62,328 bases of DNA from an uncultured Schaedlerella sp. GTDB lineage: Bacteria > Bacillota > Clostridia > Lachnospirales > Lachnospiraceae. Position 1 is the first letter of the stretch. Each line of letters starts with the position of its first letter. Location: positions 1 to 62,328 of the forward strand of contig CAKSAJ010000015.1 in the NCBI GenBank assembly GCA_934435195.1, read 5' to 3'. Below, piece after piece: positions 45,250 through 55,500 of the stretch. Both the position numbers and the translations under genes were made by a program. Below the pieces are notes generated by a model that was not told the DNA's origin, did not search any database, and was given only the letters and a program-made list of their open reading frames with translations.

Positions 45250-46050
45250 ATGAAACTTACTATTTTAGGTACCGGCAATGCCATGGTCACAAAATGCTAC
45301 AATACCTGTTTTGCTATTGAAAATGATGGTCACTATTTTCTGGTTGATGGTGGCGGTGGCAACACTATTATGAAGCAGTTAAAAAACGCAAATATCGACT
45401 GGCGGGAAATCACAGATATCTTTGTTACGCATAAGCACATAGACCATATCATGGGAATTGTCTGGATTATGCGTCTGTTTGGTCAGAATATTGCAGAAAA
45501 AGGTCTGGAGCGGGAACTGAATATTTATGGCCATGAGGAGGTCATTCATATCCTGCACTCCATGGCAGAATTGCTCCTTCAGAAGAAACACTGCACTGCC
45601 ATTGGCAAACAGATTCATATGATTAAAGTAAAAGACGGAGAAGAAAAAGACATTCTAAAACATAAAGTAACTTTTTTTGATATTCAGTCTACTAAAGCAA
45701 AGCAATTTGGCTTTTCCATGGAGCTGGGCGATGGAGAAAAATTAACCTGCTGCGGTGATGAACCATTTAACCCTTGTGAAGAAACATATGCCAAAGACAG
45801 TAAATGGCTTCTTCATGAAGCATTCTGCCTCTATGGACAAGCTGACAAATACCAGCCATATAAGAAGCATCATTCCACGGTAAAGGATGCCTGTGAACTG
45901 GCTGAAACCCTACATATCCGGAACTTGATCCTGTATCACACCGAAGATGACACACTAAAGAATCGGAAAGAACTGTATACAAAAGAAGGCTCCATGTATT
46001 ACCATGGAACCCTCTATGTCCCGAATGATCTGGATGAATTTGAATTATAA
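45250..46050 (+). CDS. MBL-fold metallo-hydrolase (RNase Z/ElaC-like)
   Basis: A 266-aa metallo-beta-lactamase-fold enzyme. It starts MKLTILGTGNAMVTKCYNTC, a typical RNase Z-like opening, has the zinc motif THKHIDH (about 61-67; the usual HxHxDH with a Lys/His variant) and a later CCGDEPF and LLHEAF strand, with a final LYHTEDD His. It lacks the exosite features that mark tRNA 3'-processing RNase Z, so it may be a phosphonate- or thiolase-type hydrolase. It is a single gene, divergent from the DUF134-NifX gene. Confidence 0.82.
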   Translation: MKLTILGTGNAMVTKCYNTCFAIENDGHYFLVDGGGGNTIMKQLKNANIDWREITDIFVTHKHIDHIMGIVWIMRLFGQNIAEKGLERELNIYGHEEVIHILHSMAELLLQKKHCTAIGKQIHMIKVKDGEEKDILKHKVTFFDIQSTKAKQFGFSMELGDGEKLTCCGDEPFNPCEETYAKDSKWLLHEAFCLYGQADKYQPYKKHHSTVKDACELAETLHIRNLILYHTEDDTLKNRKELYTKEGSMYYHGTLYVPNDLDEFEL

Positions 46051-46127
46051 TTTAGCAGTACATTTCCATTATTCATCCTGAACTTCTAATTTATTTGTAT
46101 GTAACATAATTACCGATTCGTAATATC

Positions 46128-46214
46128 GCATTGATTTCATTGATACTTGTAGCGGCAACTCCCATATCAAATACTTTGATATGGGAGTTGCCCTGACTGA
46201 CTAAGTAACGACTA
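46128..46214 (-). pseudogene. fragment of a CoA-disulfide reductase gene, partly made palindromic
   Basis: This 87-bp stretch aligns along its length with 57328-57414 inside the intact reductase gene (about 83% identical by eye). On the minus strand it still reads SRYLVSQGNSHIKVFDMG without a stop, against SRYLGSQGSSVIKVFDM in the intact gene. Positions 46154-46192 form a perfect 18-bp palindrome with a 3-nt loop, whereas the intact gene has only an imperfect one. It reaches into the stop codon of the EAL gene. It is a relic of a second copy. Confidence 0.75.
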
Positions 46215-48110
46215 TTGCCCCCTCAATACTTCCAATACTTCTTGTTCTGGCAATGGTTTTGCAAAATAATATCCCTGAATCATATCTACCTTACAACTTT
46301 CCAGAACTTCTGCCTCTTGTCTGGTTTCTACGCCTTCCGATACAATCTGATATCCACAGCGGTGCAGCACCTCAACCATATTTTGATAAAATATAGTAGT
46401 TCTCGGATTTACACCGATATCACGCAAAAGTGATCGATCCATTTTTATGACAGAAAATGGAAGATGTAGAATGCGTTCTAGATTAGCATATCCACAACCG
46501 AAATCGTCCAGACAAAGTGTAATTCCTGCCTTTCCTAACATTTGAATGCATTCTTCCAGTTCTTTTGAATATTTTGTTGCACATGTCTCTGTTACCTCAA
46601 ATTGAAATCTTTCCGGTGAAAGTCCATTCGATCGGATAATTGCAATCAGATTTTCACAATATCCTTTTTGGGTTAATTCTTTCGGCGAAATATTAATTTT
46701 TACATTGTTGATTCCTGCAAGCACTTCTTCATTTTCTTTGAGAAAGCAACATATTTTATGTAGCTGATATTTCATGAGTTCAAAAATCTGATCATTTTTC
46801 ATAGACAGACGAATAAATAATTCTGGACTGATCCATCCAAACTCCGGATGATATAACCTGCTTAATGCTTCCATACTGACAAAGCGTTTTTCTGGAAGCG
46901 AATATACTAACTGATACCACACCTCAAACAGATTATGATCTAAAGCAAATCGTATATATTTTTCAACACTTCGTTCATATGTGTACTTTTTTTGGAGTTC
47001 ATTGCTGCATGCAACACACTGAAATTCCCTTTTTTCTTCTGCCTGTTGAAATAAAAAGCGAAAATAATCCATTACTTCATTACAATTACCATGACAAACT
47101 CTTTCCGCATGCTCCATTTCTACTACCACAACCGGACAATATTGCAAATGCCCGCTAATAACAAGCTCTGTTGAAAACAGTTTTTTTACCCTATCCAATA
47201 CTTTCCTATGTTCTTCCAGTTTTTTTGTAGAAAGAATATATGTATCATATCTTACCCGAAAAACAGCATGTCCCGGCGTTATGCTCCAGAGTTTTTCTGC
47301 TATGGTTTTGCTCACATCCTGATCCGTACCATACTCCATACGAATTCTTTCCAAATCTGTAAGTTTTATACAGAGCAAAAAAACATCATCTTTTTTTCTG
47401 AATTTTTCATCAATCCAATAGCGGCAATAATCCGCATTCAGAACCTGTGTCACAAAATCCACATAAGCATAAGGATTCTGCATTGTAAGATAAAGTGCTA
47501 CCAACATCAGGGCAGCAACAAAACCAGTTACCAGAAAGAGTCCGTAAACATTCTGTAGTAAAATCCCAATGATCATAATACATATTGCTTCCGCTAATGC
47601 TGCCGCCTGCCTCTCTTTCATCATATTCCTTTTTCGCCAAAGAAATACCAGATCTACCAGATAAAAAGTGACCATCCCCCAGGCCATAAGCGGATAGAAA
47701 TCCCCTGTATACAACATTCCATCCTTTCCCGGATATGAAAGCCATCTTATCCACGGATTTGTCAGTATTATCATACTGCAAACTCCACAAACTGCAGCTC
47801 CACATTTAAAGAAGAAAGCATCGGGGATGTGTGCCGTCAGACATATCATTCTTAATAACATCAGCGGCAGACAAAATTGCGCAAGGTAAACAATATGTAG
47901 CATAATTCTTACCTGTAATGCTCCTGCCATTTTATTTGAAATCCAGGTCGTCAGCAAAATGCCTCCAACACAAATAATAAGTGATATACCAAGCATTCCA
48001 TAAAGCAATTTTGTTCTCTGATCATTCAGTTTCCGTTGTCTTTGAAAATGTAGAAATTCAAGTAATATTAAAGTGGCTCCCGCCCATAAATAATAATCCG
48101 AAAATAGCAT
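46212..48110 (-). CDS. membrane EAL-domain cyclic-di-GMP phosphodiesterase with degenerate GGDEF
   Basis: A 632-aa membrane protein. The first 205 residues contain about seven hydrophobic spans (sensor). Residues about 215-330 resemble a GGDEF domain without the signature (RVRYDTYIL at that site), so it is probably not a cyclase. Residues about 385-632 are an EAL domain with MEAL, FEVTE, DDFG, and EGVET, the catalytic set, so it should hydrolyse cyclic-di-GMP. It is divergent from the LytTR/GHKL two-component genes at 48188, sharing 77 nt of promoter space. A switch between motility and sessile growth is a plausible role. Confidence 0.92.
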   Translation of the reverse strand: MLFSDYYLWAGATLILLEFLHFQRQRKLNDQRTKLLYGMLGISLIICVGGILLTTWISNKMAGALQVRIMLHIVYLAQFCLPLMLLRMICLTAHIPDAFFFKCGAAVCGVCSMIILTNPWIRWLSYPGKDGMLYTGDFYPLMAWGMVTFYLVDLVFLWRKRNMMKERQAAALAEAICIMIIGILLQNVYGLFLVTGFVAALMLVALYLTMQNPYAYVDFVTQVLNADYCRYWIDEKFRKKDDVFLLCIKLTDLERIRMEYGTDQDVSKTIAEKLWSITPGHAVFRVRYDTYILSTKKLEEHRKVLDRVKKLFSTELVISGHLQYCPVVVVEMEHAERVCHGNCNEVMDYFRFLFQQAEEKREFQCVACSNELQKKYTYERSVEKYIRFALDHNLFEVWYQLVYSLPEKRFVSMEALSRLYHPEFGWISPELFIRLSMKNDQIFELMKYQLHKICCFLKENEEVLAGINNVKINISPKELTQKGYCENLIAIIRSNGLSPERFQFEVTETCATKYSKELEECIQMLGKAGITLCLDDFGCGYANLERILHLPFSVIKMDRSLLRDIGVNPRTTIFYQNMVEVLHRCGYQIVSEGVETRQEAEVLESCKVDMIQGYYFAKPLPEQEVLEVLRGQ

Positions 48111-48187
48111 TATATTTTCACCTCCAGTTTTTTATGTTATACTCATACACAAGACACCTACTATTATATATTTAAAGGAGGTTTTCT

Positions 48188-48904
48188 ATGCGTACTGCAA
48201 TTATCGAAGATACTGCGGAAAATACAAAAATACTGCTAAATCACCTGCAGCAGTATGAAAAAGAGACTGGTATTTCTATCCATACCACTTCCTTTCAAAA
48301 TGGCATGGATTTTATATCTGACTATCATCCCGTCTGGGATCTGATCCTGCTTGATATCGAAATGCCACTTATGAATGGCATAGAAACTGCACGAAAAATT
48401 CGCCAGCTTGACGCAGACGTACTGATTATTTTCGTTACATGTATGGCACAGTATGCGATTGAGGGCTACTCTGTACGAGCTCTCGATTATATTTTAAAAC
48501 CTGTTCATTATTATTCTTTTGCTTCTAAAATGGATCAAGTGATGGAAATACTTGCCACCCGGCAAAAAAAGAAGCTTATCATACATGCACGAAATGAGCG
48601 CATCCGTCTGCCCCTGGAACAGTTGCTTTATGTAGAAGTTCAGAATCACACACTCTGTTATCATACAAAGCAGAAACTTTTATATGCAACAGGAAACCAA
48701 TCTCTCTCTCGGCTTGCGGAGGAGCTTGCAGACTGCGGTTTTGCGCGCTGTCATCAGGCTTATTTAGTCAACCTTCAATATGTGGTTCGCTATGATAAAT
48801 ATAATGTCTGGCTCCCTAACGATATGATTCCTATGAGCCGCGGTTACTACAAATCATTCACTCAGGCACTACTTATCAACTGTTCTATGGAGGGAAACTT
48901 GTAA
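48188..48904 (+). CDS. LytTR-family response regulator (AgrA-like)
   Basis: A 238-aa regulator. The receiver domain (1-120) has the phospho-Asp in LILLDIEMPLMNG (about 57) and Lys in LDYILKPVH (about 106). The C-terminal LytTR DNA-binding domain (about 135-238) shows IRLPLEQLLYVEVQNH and FARCHQAYLVNLQYV. AAGGAGG lies upstream of the ATG. Its stop overlaps the kinase start by 1 nt. LytTR proteins bind pairs of 9-bp direct repeats spaced 12 bp apart; such a pair lies upstream of the pilus operon. Confidence 0.94.
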   Translation: MRTAIIEDTAENTKILLNHLQQYEKETGISIHTTSFQNGMDFISDYHPVWDLILLDIEMPLMNGIETARKIRQLDADVLIIFVTCMAQYAIEGYSVRALDYILKPVHYYSFASKMDQVMEILATRQKKKLIIHARNERIRLPLEQLLYVEVQNHTLCYHTKQKLLYATGNQSLSRLAEELADCGFARCHQAYLVNLQYVVRYDKYNVWLPNDMIPMSRGYYKSFTQALLINCSMEGNL

Positions 48905-50256
48905 TGATTACAAAAATATTGATTTTTGGCACAATGGAATGCTGCCTTTTTACCTCTTTTTTATTTTCAAAGGTTCTTCCTAAACGCCAGCATTTTCTAT
49001 TCCGACTTGGGATGATGTTTTTTCTGGAAATGATTCTTGCCTTTCCTCTTTTACTGTTTCGAAACAAAGTCTCATTTTATCTGAAAAGCAGCGCAAATTC
49101 TACTTTATTGAACTTTGGTATGTCCTTCAATGCTGTTACAGAACTGATTTTATATTTGCTGCTTCTTACTCTCTTTTTTTGGGTCTGCCATAAGATAACA
49201 TTTCAAAACGCTCTGTATTGTTCCGTATGTGCATATCTTACACAAGATTTAGCCTATACACTTTTTGCGTTTATTTTACCTGAAGCATCACACCGAGGCA
49301 GCCGTTCTATAAAACCTGAAACTTTATGGATTGAAATACTAATCTTTTTACTTTGTAATGCAGTCATTTATCAGCTGTTCATACTTCCTGTCATCTCCCG
49401 ACTGGAACAACTTGTAGAAATTCGTTATCCTTTGATTTATATGATTTTTGTTCTTATGATTGGACGCATTCTTGGTACACTGTCCAGTATACATTTGACC
49501 GCTGCCGGAACAGGTTCTTTCCGTATTTCACTCCTTTATGATCTGCTGCTCACTTTTTCTGCACTGGCTGCACAAGTACTGATTTTTAAACAAGCACACT
49601 ATAAACAGCGTCTGATGCTGGAGCGAGAATTACGTCTGTTGGAATACCGAAATTTTGATGCTTATCGAAATTCTGTTCAAATACTGCGCAAAAGAACTCA
49701 CGATATGAAACACATTATTGCTGCCTTACAGCAGGATCAGCGGTCAGGAAACCAAAAAGAACTTCTCGGGGAATTACAAAACACCATCAATCGTTATGAT
49801 GCTTCTCCTAATACCGGAAATGCTTCCCTGGATACATTACTCACTCGTGTCTGGGATCAGTGTCAACAGCAGGAAATTCTCTGGACCTGTATGGCAGATG
49901 GAAAATCTCTGGAATTTATAGATCCTTTCGATCTGTACATTATGCTTGGAAATGCACTTGACAATGCCATCGAATGTCTATGTCAGGTTCCAGAAAAAGA
50001 AAAACGATTTTTGTCTATCAATATTCGAAAAAAAAATTGTCTCATTCTTTTTTCTATTCGAAATTACTGTCCACAGATGCCCGAAATGATTCAGGGGCTT
50101 CCTGTTACCACCAAAAAGGAGAAACTGGAACACGGATATGGAATGAAGAGTATTCAGGAAATCGTACAAAAATATAACGGACAGATGCAGGTTCGTTTTG
50201 AGAATCATACATTTATTCTGGATATCCTTCTTCCTTTACCAAATTCAGCTTCCTGA
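48904..50256 (+). CDS. GHKL sensor histidine kinase (AgrC-like)
   Basis: A 450-aa partner kinase. Six to seven hydrophobic spans fill the first 235 residues. The phospho-His region is RKRTHDMKHII (about 262-272), the N-box LGNALDNAIECL (about 347-358) and the G-box GYGMKSIQEIVQKY (about 409-422). It overlaps the LytTR gene by 1 nt (TAATG). It probably senses a peptide or surface signal; no AgrD/AgrB genes are present. Its last 12 nt overlap the convergent sortase gene, so the two are tail-to-tail. Confidence 0.93.
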   Translation: MITKILIFGTMECCLFTSFLFSKVLPKRQHFLFRLGMMFFLEMILAFPLLLFRNKVSFYLKSSANSTLLNFGMSFNAVTELILYLLLLTLFFWVCHKITFQNALYCSVCAYLTQDLAYTLFAFILPEASHRGSRSIKPETLWIEILIFLLCNAVIYQLFILPVISRLEQLVEIRYPLIYMIFVLMIGRILGTLSSIHLTAAGTGSFRISLLYDLLLTFSALAAQVLIFKQAHYKQRLMLERELRLLEYRNFDAYRNSVQILRKRTHDMKHIIAALQQDQRSGNQKELLGELQNTINRYDASPNTGNASLDTLLTRVWDQCQQQEILWTCMADGKSLEFIDPFDLYIMLGNALDNAIECLCQVPEKEKRFLSINIRKKNCLILFSIRNYCPQMPEMIQGLPVTTKKEKLEHGYGMKSIQEIVQKYNGQMQVRFENHTFILDILLPLPNSAS

Positions 50257-51006
50257 CTTTACATTTTCAGACACCGTCATCCAGCCGATGAGTACGTATC
50301 TTCCATTAGGAGTTCCGTCTGAAGTACACGTGGATAAAGTAATAAACTGGCCATTCCTTATCTGCATTCCATCTTTCCAGTGGATGGCCTTTTTCTGTAG
50401 CCAGTCAGCATACGCATCTGTCCCTCCGATGAGTTCTGTTGTTACATCATACACAACCGGATCATATGCATCTGCTCGCAGAAAAGCAAAGAACGTAATA
50501 TCGTGCCATATATTTCCATCATATAATTCACCTTTAAAGTGTGATTCAAAAAACGAAAGATCTATGTACTCATCAAGTTCACCAAACATCGTATTTTTTT
50601 CCATATGATGACCATAAATGATAATATTCGGATCAGAAAAATCTGATGCATTTCGATAATCCATAAAGATGCTGCCGGAAAGAGAATCCTTTCCAACAGC
50701 ATCTTTATTTATATATTTATAGTTATCTTTTCCCTGCACAACAGGATAACTGATCTCTGTTTTATCAATTCGAATCCATCCTCGAATTTCAGGATTTCGT
50801 CTCCTGAGCTCTTCAAATCCGACTTTTGTCTTTTCTGTCGGACAATAATCACCATACAAGGATGCATCCGCATGCTGATAAATCTGTTGGTTATCCCATA
50901 ATGCATATACACCGATGCCAAGTGCAAGCACAAAAAACCAAAAGATCACAAGTTCCAGAATCTTGTCTCCCAGATATAGGAAATCATAAACTATTTTTCT
51001 TATCAT
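50245..51006 (-). CDS. srtB: class B sortase, pilus-associated
   Basis: A 253-aa membrane-anchored transpeptidase. One N-terminal hydrophobic anchor (about 15-40) is followed by the sortase fold with catalytic His in YGHHM (about 130), Cys in LSTCTSDG (about 222) and Arg in GRYVLIGW (about 232). The class B type fits by length and by the extra helix before the Cys. It is the last gene of the pilus operon and overlaps the pilin gene by 23 nt. It should join or anchor pilins through their sorting signals. Confidence 0.92.
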   Translation of the reverse strand: MIRKIVYDFLYLGDKILELVIFWFFVLALGIGVYALWDNQQIYQHADASLYGDYCPTEKTKVGFEELRRRNPEIRGWIRIDKTEISYPVVQGKDNYKYINKDAVGKDSLSGSIFMDYRNASDFSDPNIIIYGHHMEKNTMFGELDEYIDLSFFESHFKGELYDGNIWHDITFFAFLRADAYDPVVYDVTTELIGGTDAYADWLQKKAIHWKDGMQIRNGQFITLSTCTSDGTPNGRYVLIGWMTVSENVKSGS

Positions 51007-52039
51007 TTTTATTTACTACTTTAATTCCTTTGGAAAGAAGCAGAGCTCCGATTGCAAGAATAATCAGAATAATGAACGGCCAATTATGTAAAACAATACC
51101 CGTTAACGCTATATCCTGGTAAGTATTCGTAAATGTTACTTCATTCTCATTTTCACCAACAAGATTGGTTCCTGTTCCAGCCGATGAAATCCCCTCACTC
51201 TCAGACACTGTTGTCCCTGCTTTCTCCACTCCATTTTCCACTACTTTGATGCTTGGTGTATAACCATCTTTTGCAGCTACCTCGCTGACTACATAACGTG
51301 TTCCTGCCGGAAGACTGTCAAATACAAGGCTTTCTCCATCGTGGAGTTCAAAAGTAGTTTCTTTGTCTACACTACAATCTACTCTTTCATCTCCAATTTT
51401 TCCGGTATAACTCTTTACTTCATCCAATTCTGTAGCTGCTTTTTCAAATCTTATCGTAAATTCGAAATCTTTTGTCTTGTCAGCGTGCATTCCATTTGTT
51501 TTTTTACTGATTTTCAAACTACTATTTTTACGATAGGTATTGGTAAAAGACAGCTCATTCTGTTTCATTCCATCTTTTTCCGCTGTAATACTTTGCACCT
51601 CAAGGTCGCCGTCCTCATTATTGATAACATATACATTAAGATTATAAGCGGCAGTATCATAGGTGATTCCGTTTTCTTCTCCTGCAGTTTCACGTACTAT
51701 ATACTCATATAATCCGGCATGCGGAAATCTTCCAAACGTAATATCTGCTTCTTTATTAAAACTAGAAAGACCATTTTCCACTTCTTCTGCTGTATCTGTA
51801 TTTGAATAAGTCAGTGTACCGATTGTTGCCTTCGGAGCATCGGCGGTTACTCTTTCTGCAGTAAAGTAGAAAGTAACCTCAGGTGCTGCAATGCCTTCTG
51901 CCATTTCAAAATGCTTACAGACCTTCTCCACTGTTGGTACTGTATCTGTATCGTCTGCGAATACATCCATCTGCATTCCAGCTGTCATCAGACAGGTCAG
52001 ACCAATCAATACCATTTTCATTTTTATTGCTTTCTTCAT
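50984..52039 (-). CDS. FctA-type (Spy0128-like) pilin with sorting signal
   Basis: A 351-aa exported pilin. Signal peptide 1-28 (MKKAIKMKMVLIGLTCLMTA). Two Spy0128-like domains follow, with the family pattern FTNTY at the end of each (about 168 and 305; NTYRKN and NTYQDI), consistent with isopeptide-forming Lys-Asn pairs. The C-terminal cell-wall signal is IALTG (about 309-313) followed by a hydrophobic span and a Lys-rich tail, a non-canonical replacement for LPxTG. It is the third gene of the operon and the likely major shaft subunit. Confidence 0.9.
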   Translation of the reverse strand: MKKAIKMKMVLIGLTCLMTAGMQMDVFADDTDTVPTVEKVCKHFEMAEGIAAPEVTFYFTAERVTADAPKATIGTLTYSNTDTAEEVENGLSSFNKEADITFGRFPHAGLYEYIVRETAGEENGITYDTAAYNLNVYVINNEDGDLEVQSITAEKDGMKQNELSFTNTYRKNSSLKISKKTNGMHADKTKDFEFTIRFEKAATELDEVKSYTGKIGDERVDCSVDKETTFELHDGESLVFDSLPAGTRYVVSEVAAKDGYTPSIKVVENGVEKAGTTVSESEGISSAGTGTNLVGENENEVTFTNTYQDIALTGIVLHNWPFIILIILAIGALLLSKGIKVVNKNDKKNSL

Positions 52040-52088
52040 ATTCTTATCCTCTTTCTTCTTTATGTATAAATTATTTTGTCATTTGCTT

Positions 52089-52586
52089 TTAAAAGCCTCT
52101 GCGGCGAAAAAGAAGAATCACACTTCCATGAATCTCTTCTTTATTGATACTTCCATACCATCTGCTGTCTATTGCACTGTCACGCTTATCTGCAAGTACA
52201 AAATATTCCTGTGCGCCAAGCTGCACCGGGTAAGAAACATCATTTTCAAATGGAAGGGTTTCTGTTGTAATTTCTCTTTCCGACTGCAAGTAACCGTCGA
52301 TAATAAGTCCTTCCTGCGTAACTTCAACCTGTTCTCCCGGCACTGCAACAATTCGGCGGATCTGCGTTTCCCCTTCTTTTGAAAATACTACCAGATCTCC
52401 TGCTTGATAATCTTTTTTTGTTCTGTCAAAGAAGATAATATCTCCGTCTTTGCATGAAGGGGACATTGCATAATCGTCTATACGATAGACGCCAAAAGCT
52501 CCAAACAACAGAACCCAGAATATTAGTACCAAAACTATGATTTTCACCAGTATAGCCAGTGCTTCCGCTTTGATTCTGTCTATCAT
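52089..52586 (-). CDS. signal peptidase I (SipA-like)
   Basis: A 165-aa membrane enzyme. One N-terminal span precedes the catalytic Ser in DYAMSPSCKDGD (about 43-54) and a Lys dyad region in QIRRIVAVPGEQVEV (about 81-95). The final box is DKRDSAIDSRWYG (about 138-150). Pilus islands often carry such a dedicated signal peptidase. The start at 52586 is chosen because its ATGA overlaps the stop of the adhesin gene, coupling translation; the longer frame lacks this. Confidence 0.88.
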   Translation of the reverse strand: MIDRIKAEALAILVKIIVLVLIFWVLLFGAFGVYRIDDYAMSPSCKDGDIIFFDRTKKDYQAGDLVVFSKEGETQIRRIVAVPGEQVEVTQEGLIIDGYLQSEREITTETLPFENDVSYPVQLGAQEYFVLADKRDSAIDSRWYGSINKEEIHGSVILLFRRRGF

Positions 52587-55500
52587 CTGTTCTTTCTCTT
52601 TCTTCTTCGAATCATTCCATTTCCAATCAGCAGTATACTTCCTGCAAATACCCATTTAGGAAACCTTCTGTTAGATGGCAGTCTGATTCCAGTATCCGGT
52701 GGTACTTCTGGCTGAGGGATTATAATAGAACTTCCTGCTTCCGTCTTCAGATTTTCACAACTTAAGCTATTCACAACTCTGTCTCCTGCCTTTCCATCCG
52801 GCAGCAACATCGTAAGATCAATTTTCAGAGTTGCCCGCACCGGAAGTTTACCTACAGCTGCAATTGCCACAGGTGCAAAATTCTCTGGCAGATTTGCCTT
52901 TCCAGTTGTGCTGTCAACAGATAATTTGATCCATTTTTCACTTTCAAAGCCTGTCTTTGCATAATTTGGACTGATTTTTCCTCTGTCTTCTTCCGAGTTA
53001 CTGTAATACAACTCGATAAACTTCAACAGATCCAGATTTTTTATAATTAGTTCTGTCACCTGACACTCGCCTGAAAAAGAACTTCCACGCCCATCACCAT
53101 TATAAGGAAATCCATCTAAGGCGATCATATCCATATCATTTGCCCCATTATTTCCAACATTCAGCGTAAACTGCATTGGCTCACCTACTTCTACAAGTGG
53201 TGTCTTTGTCAGCTTTGAAATACTGATTGCATTATTTTTGGTAACCTGGATACTTAATTCTGCCAGATTTTCATTTGTGGAATTAAACTCTCTTTTCTGT
53301 TCTTTACTTCCCCATACAAGTGCCCTGTTCAAGAGCTGATCATTATTTTTAACGTCTGTAGTAACATTGTCCGGTGTTCCAATCAGGCATGAATAATACA
53401 CTGGTGCAAATATCGTTGTCTTTTCTTCAGTTACTTCAACATCTTTTAATGTCCATAGCAACGTGGTTGTACCATCATCATTTTTTTTGATTTCTGGTTC
53501 CATAGCTATTCCATCGGAAACTGTTCCTTGTAGTCCATCTTCTGACTCTTTATAAGTTCCTCCCCAATAAGCACTTCCTTCAATATAGGTAAGTCCAACT
53601 GGAAGTGTATCTTCAACATAAAGATCCGTAGTGATACTGGCTCCTTCTGTTATTGATTCACCTGCTGTCCTTTTCGCAGACAGATTCAACCTATAGTCTG
53701 CTATTCTCTGCCCTGTATCTATATCATACGCAATCTTTTCTAGTCCATTCGCATTTGTCTGCGCTATATCTTTTGTAATTTTCGTCGTAAACAAAACAAC
53801 AAGACAGGAATCGCCATAACTGACTCCAGCACTTCCTCCCAGATATCCCTCTGGCCCATACTCTGCTTTTTGATAAGTTCTCAGTCCATCTCTGCTTTGA
53901 CTGTTATTCACCCAGAAAGCTTTAGGATAATCATTTTCATAAGAAAGCGGTTCATCTGAATCTCGGGATGGAAATACTTCCTGCATATACATGATATAAT
54001 CTTCATCTGACAAAGACATAGAATCCTTATTCAGATATTCAGCAGCCTCCTGCTGTACGTCATTCCGATTCCATGCCTGTGCTGAATGTGTGACCATATA
54101 AACAGCACCATCCTGTGCTGTGTCGGCAACATGACCCTGCAATGCAAAATAGCGATTCGTCGACTGTGCCGATGCAAGTCCTCTTGCTTCCCACAGCACC
54201 GCTACACATACATATCCTGCATCTTTCAAATCCTCCAGCGACGAAAAAAAGATAAGCTCATCCGCCGTTGTTTCCATCATTTCTGTATCATATCCGTCTT
54301 CTTGTGGCTCTAAACCGCTATGATTCCAACCGGTTTTATCAGGTTTTGCTCCATATAAAAATTGTTCTTTCATATTTGAAAGTCCTGCACTGCTTCCTGT
54401 CTGGATTCCTTCCAAAACAAAAAATGCATCGTCAAATTTGACCAGATCGTCATATGCTGTTCCTGTATTCATTCCTTCCGCACTGTTGTGCTTCAACATT
54501 TCCTGAATATTCAAACTGCCTCCGGCAAGGATCCAATCCTTTCCATCCTCATAGCAGCCATCAGTAAGTGAAGATCCGTATGCTACTACACCATATTTTT
54601 GATAGTTAACAGAATGATCGATAGTTCCCGGCTTTTCCAGTGCCATAGACAATGTGCGACTATCATCATCTTGCTTCATTTGAGTTACGGAATTGTTTTG
54701 TGCACTCTGCCCTATAACCTGTAAATCGCTGTCCTGCACAGTCAGATTAAAAGTTCCCGTTCCATACTTATCTACAACATAGTTACCCGTTTTGTCATAA
54801 AAAGGCTGGATTACCCAGAGTTCTCCTGCTGAAAAGCATGCCGTCTGAACATCCCAGTAATTTTTTATACTGTTTGGATCATAATAATCATAGTTATTTT
54901 GATTTTTATTGCTGTCTGTATATGGCAGCTTATTTAAATTTAAATCAATAGTATAATTTTCTACTCGTACCGAAACAGTATTATCTGTTTGCATTCCAGT
55001 CCATACTCCACCATCTGCACACGTATAATAATAGTAATTATCTTTGTTAAAAGGTGCTCCTCCTGATGCAAATTTATAGGTACCTGTGATTAATCGTTCA
55101 TCATACTGCTGTTTCGTGCGATCATTTTTATCGTTTCCTTCCATACTCCACACTAAAGGAGCGTATGTATCAGTTACATCATATTCTGTTCCATTTGTAC
55201 CCAAAAACTTACTGGATAAATCAACCTGAAAGGTCAGATCACTTCCGTCCGGAAGTTCACACCCTCTTAAGCCATGTTCAGCTGTTTTTCCAACCATCTG
55301 TACAGTAATACCAAGTACATGAATTCTACCGTAAGTAGTTCCAGCATCTTTATTCATCGCATAATCGTTTCCGCTGTCAAAAGAAAAGTTATCCACATAT
55401 TGTGCTCGATCATCACAGGTTTTAATCTGAATATTATATCTTGGTGCTGCTGTGACCGTAACTTCTGGTGGGGTAATTGTTTTGTATTCCAGTTCTCTAT

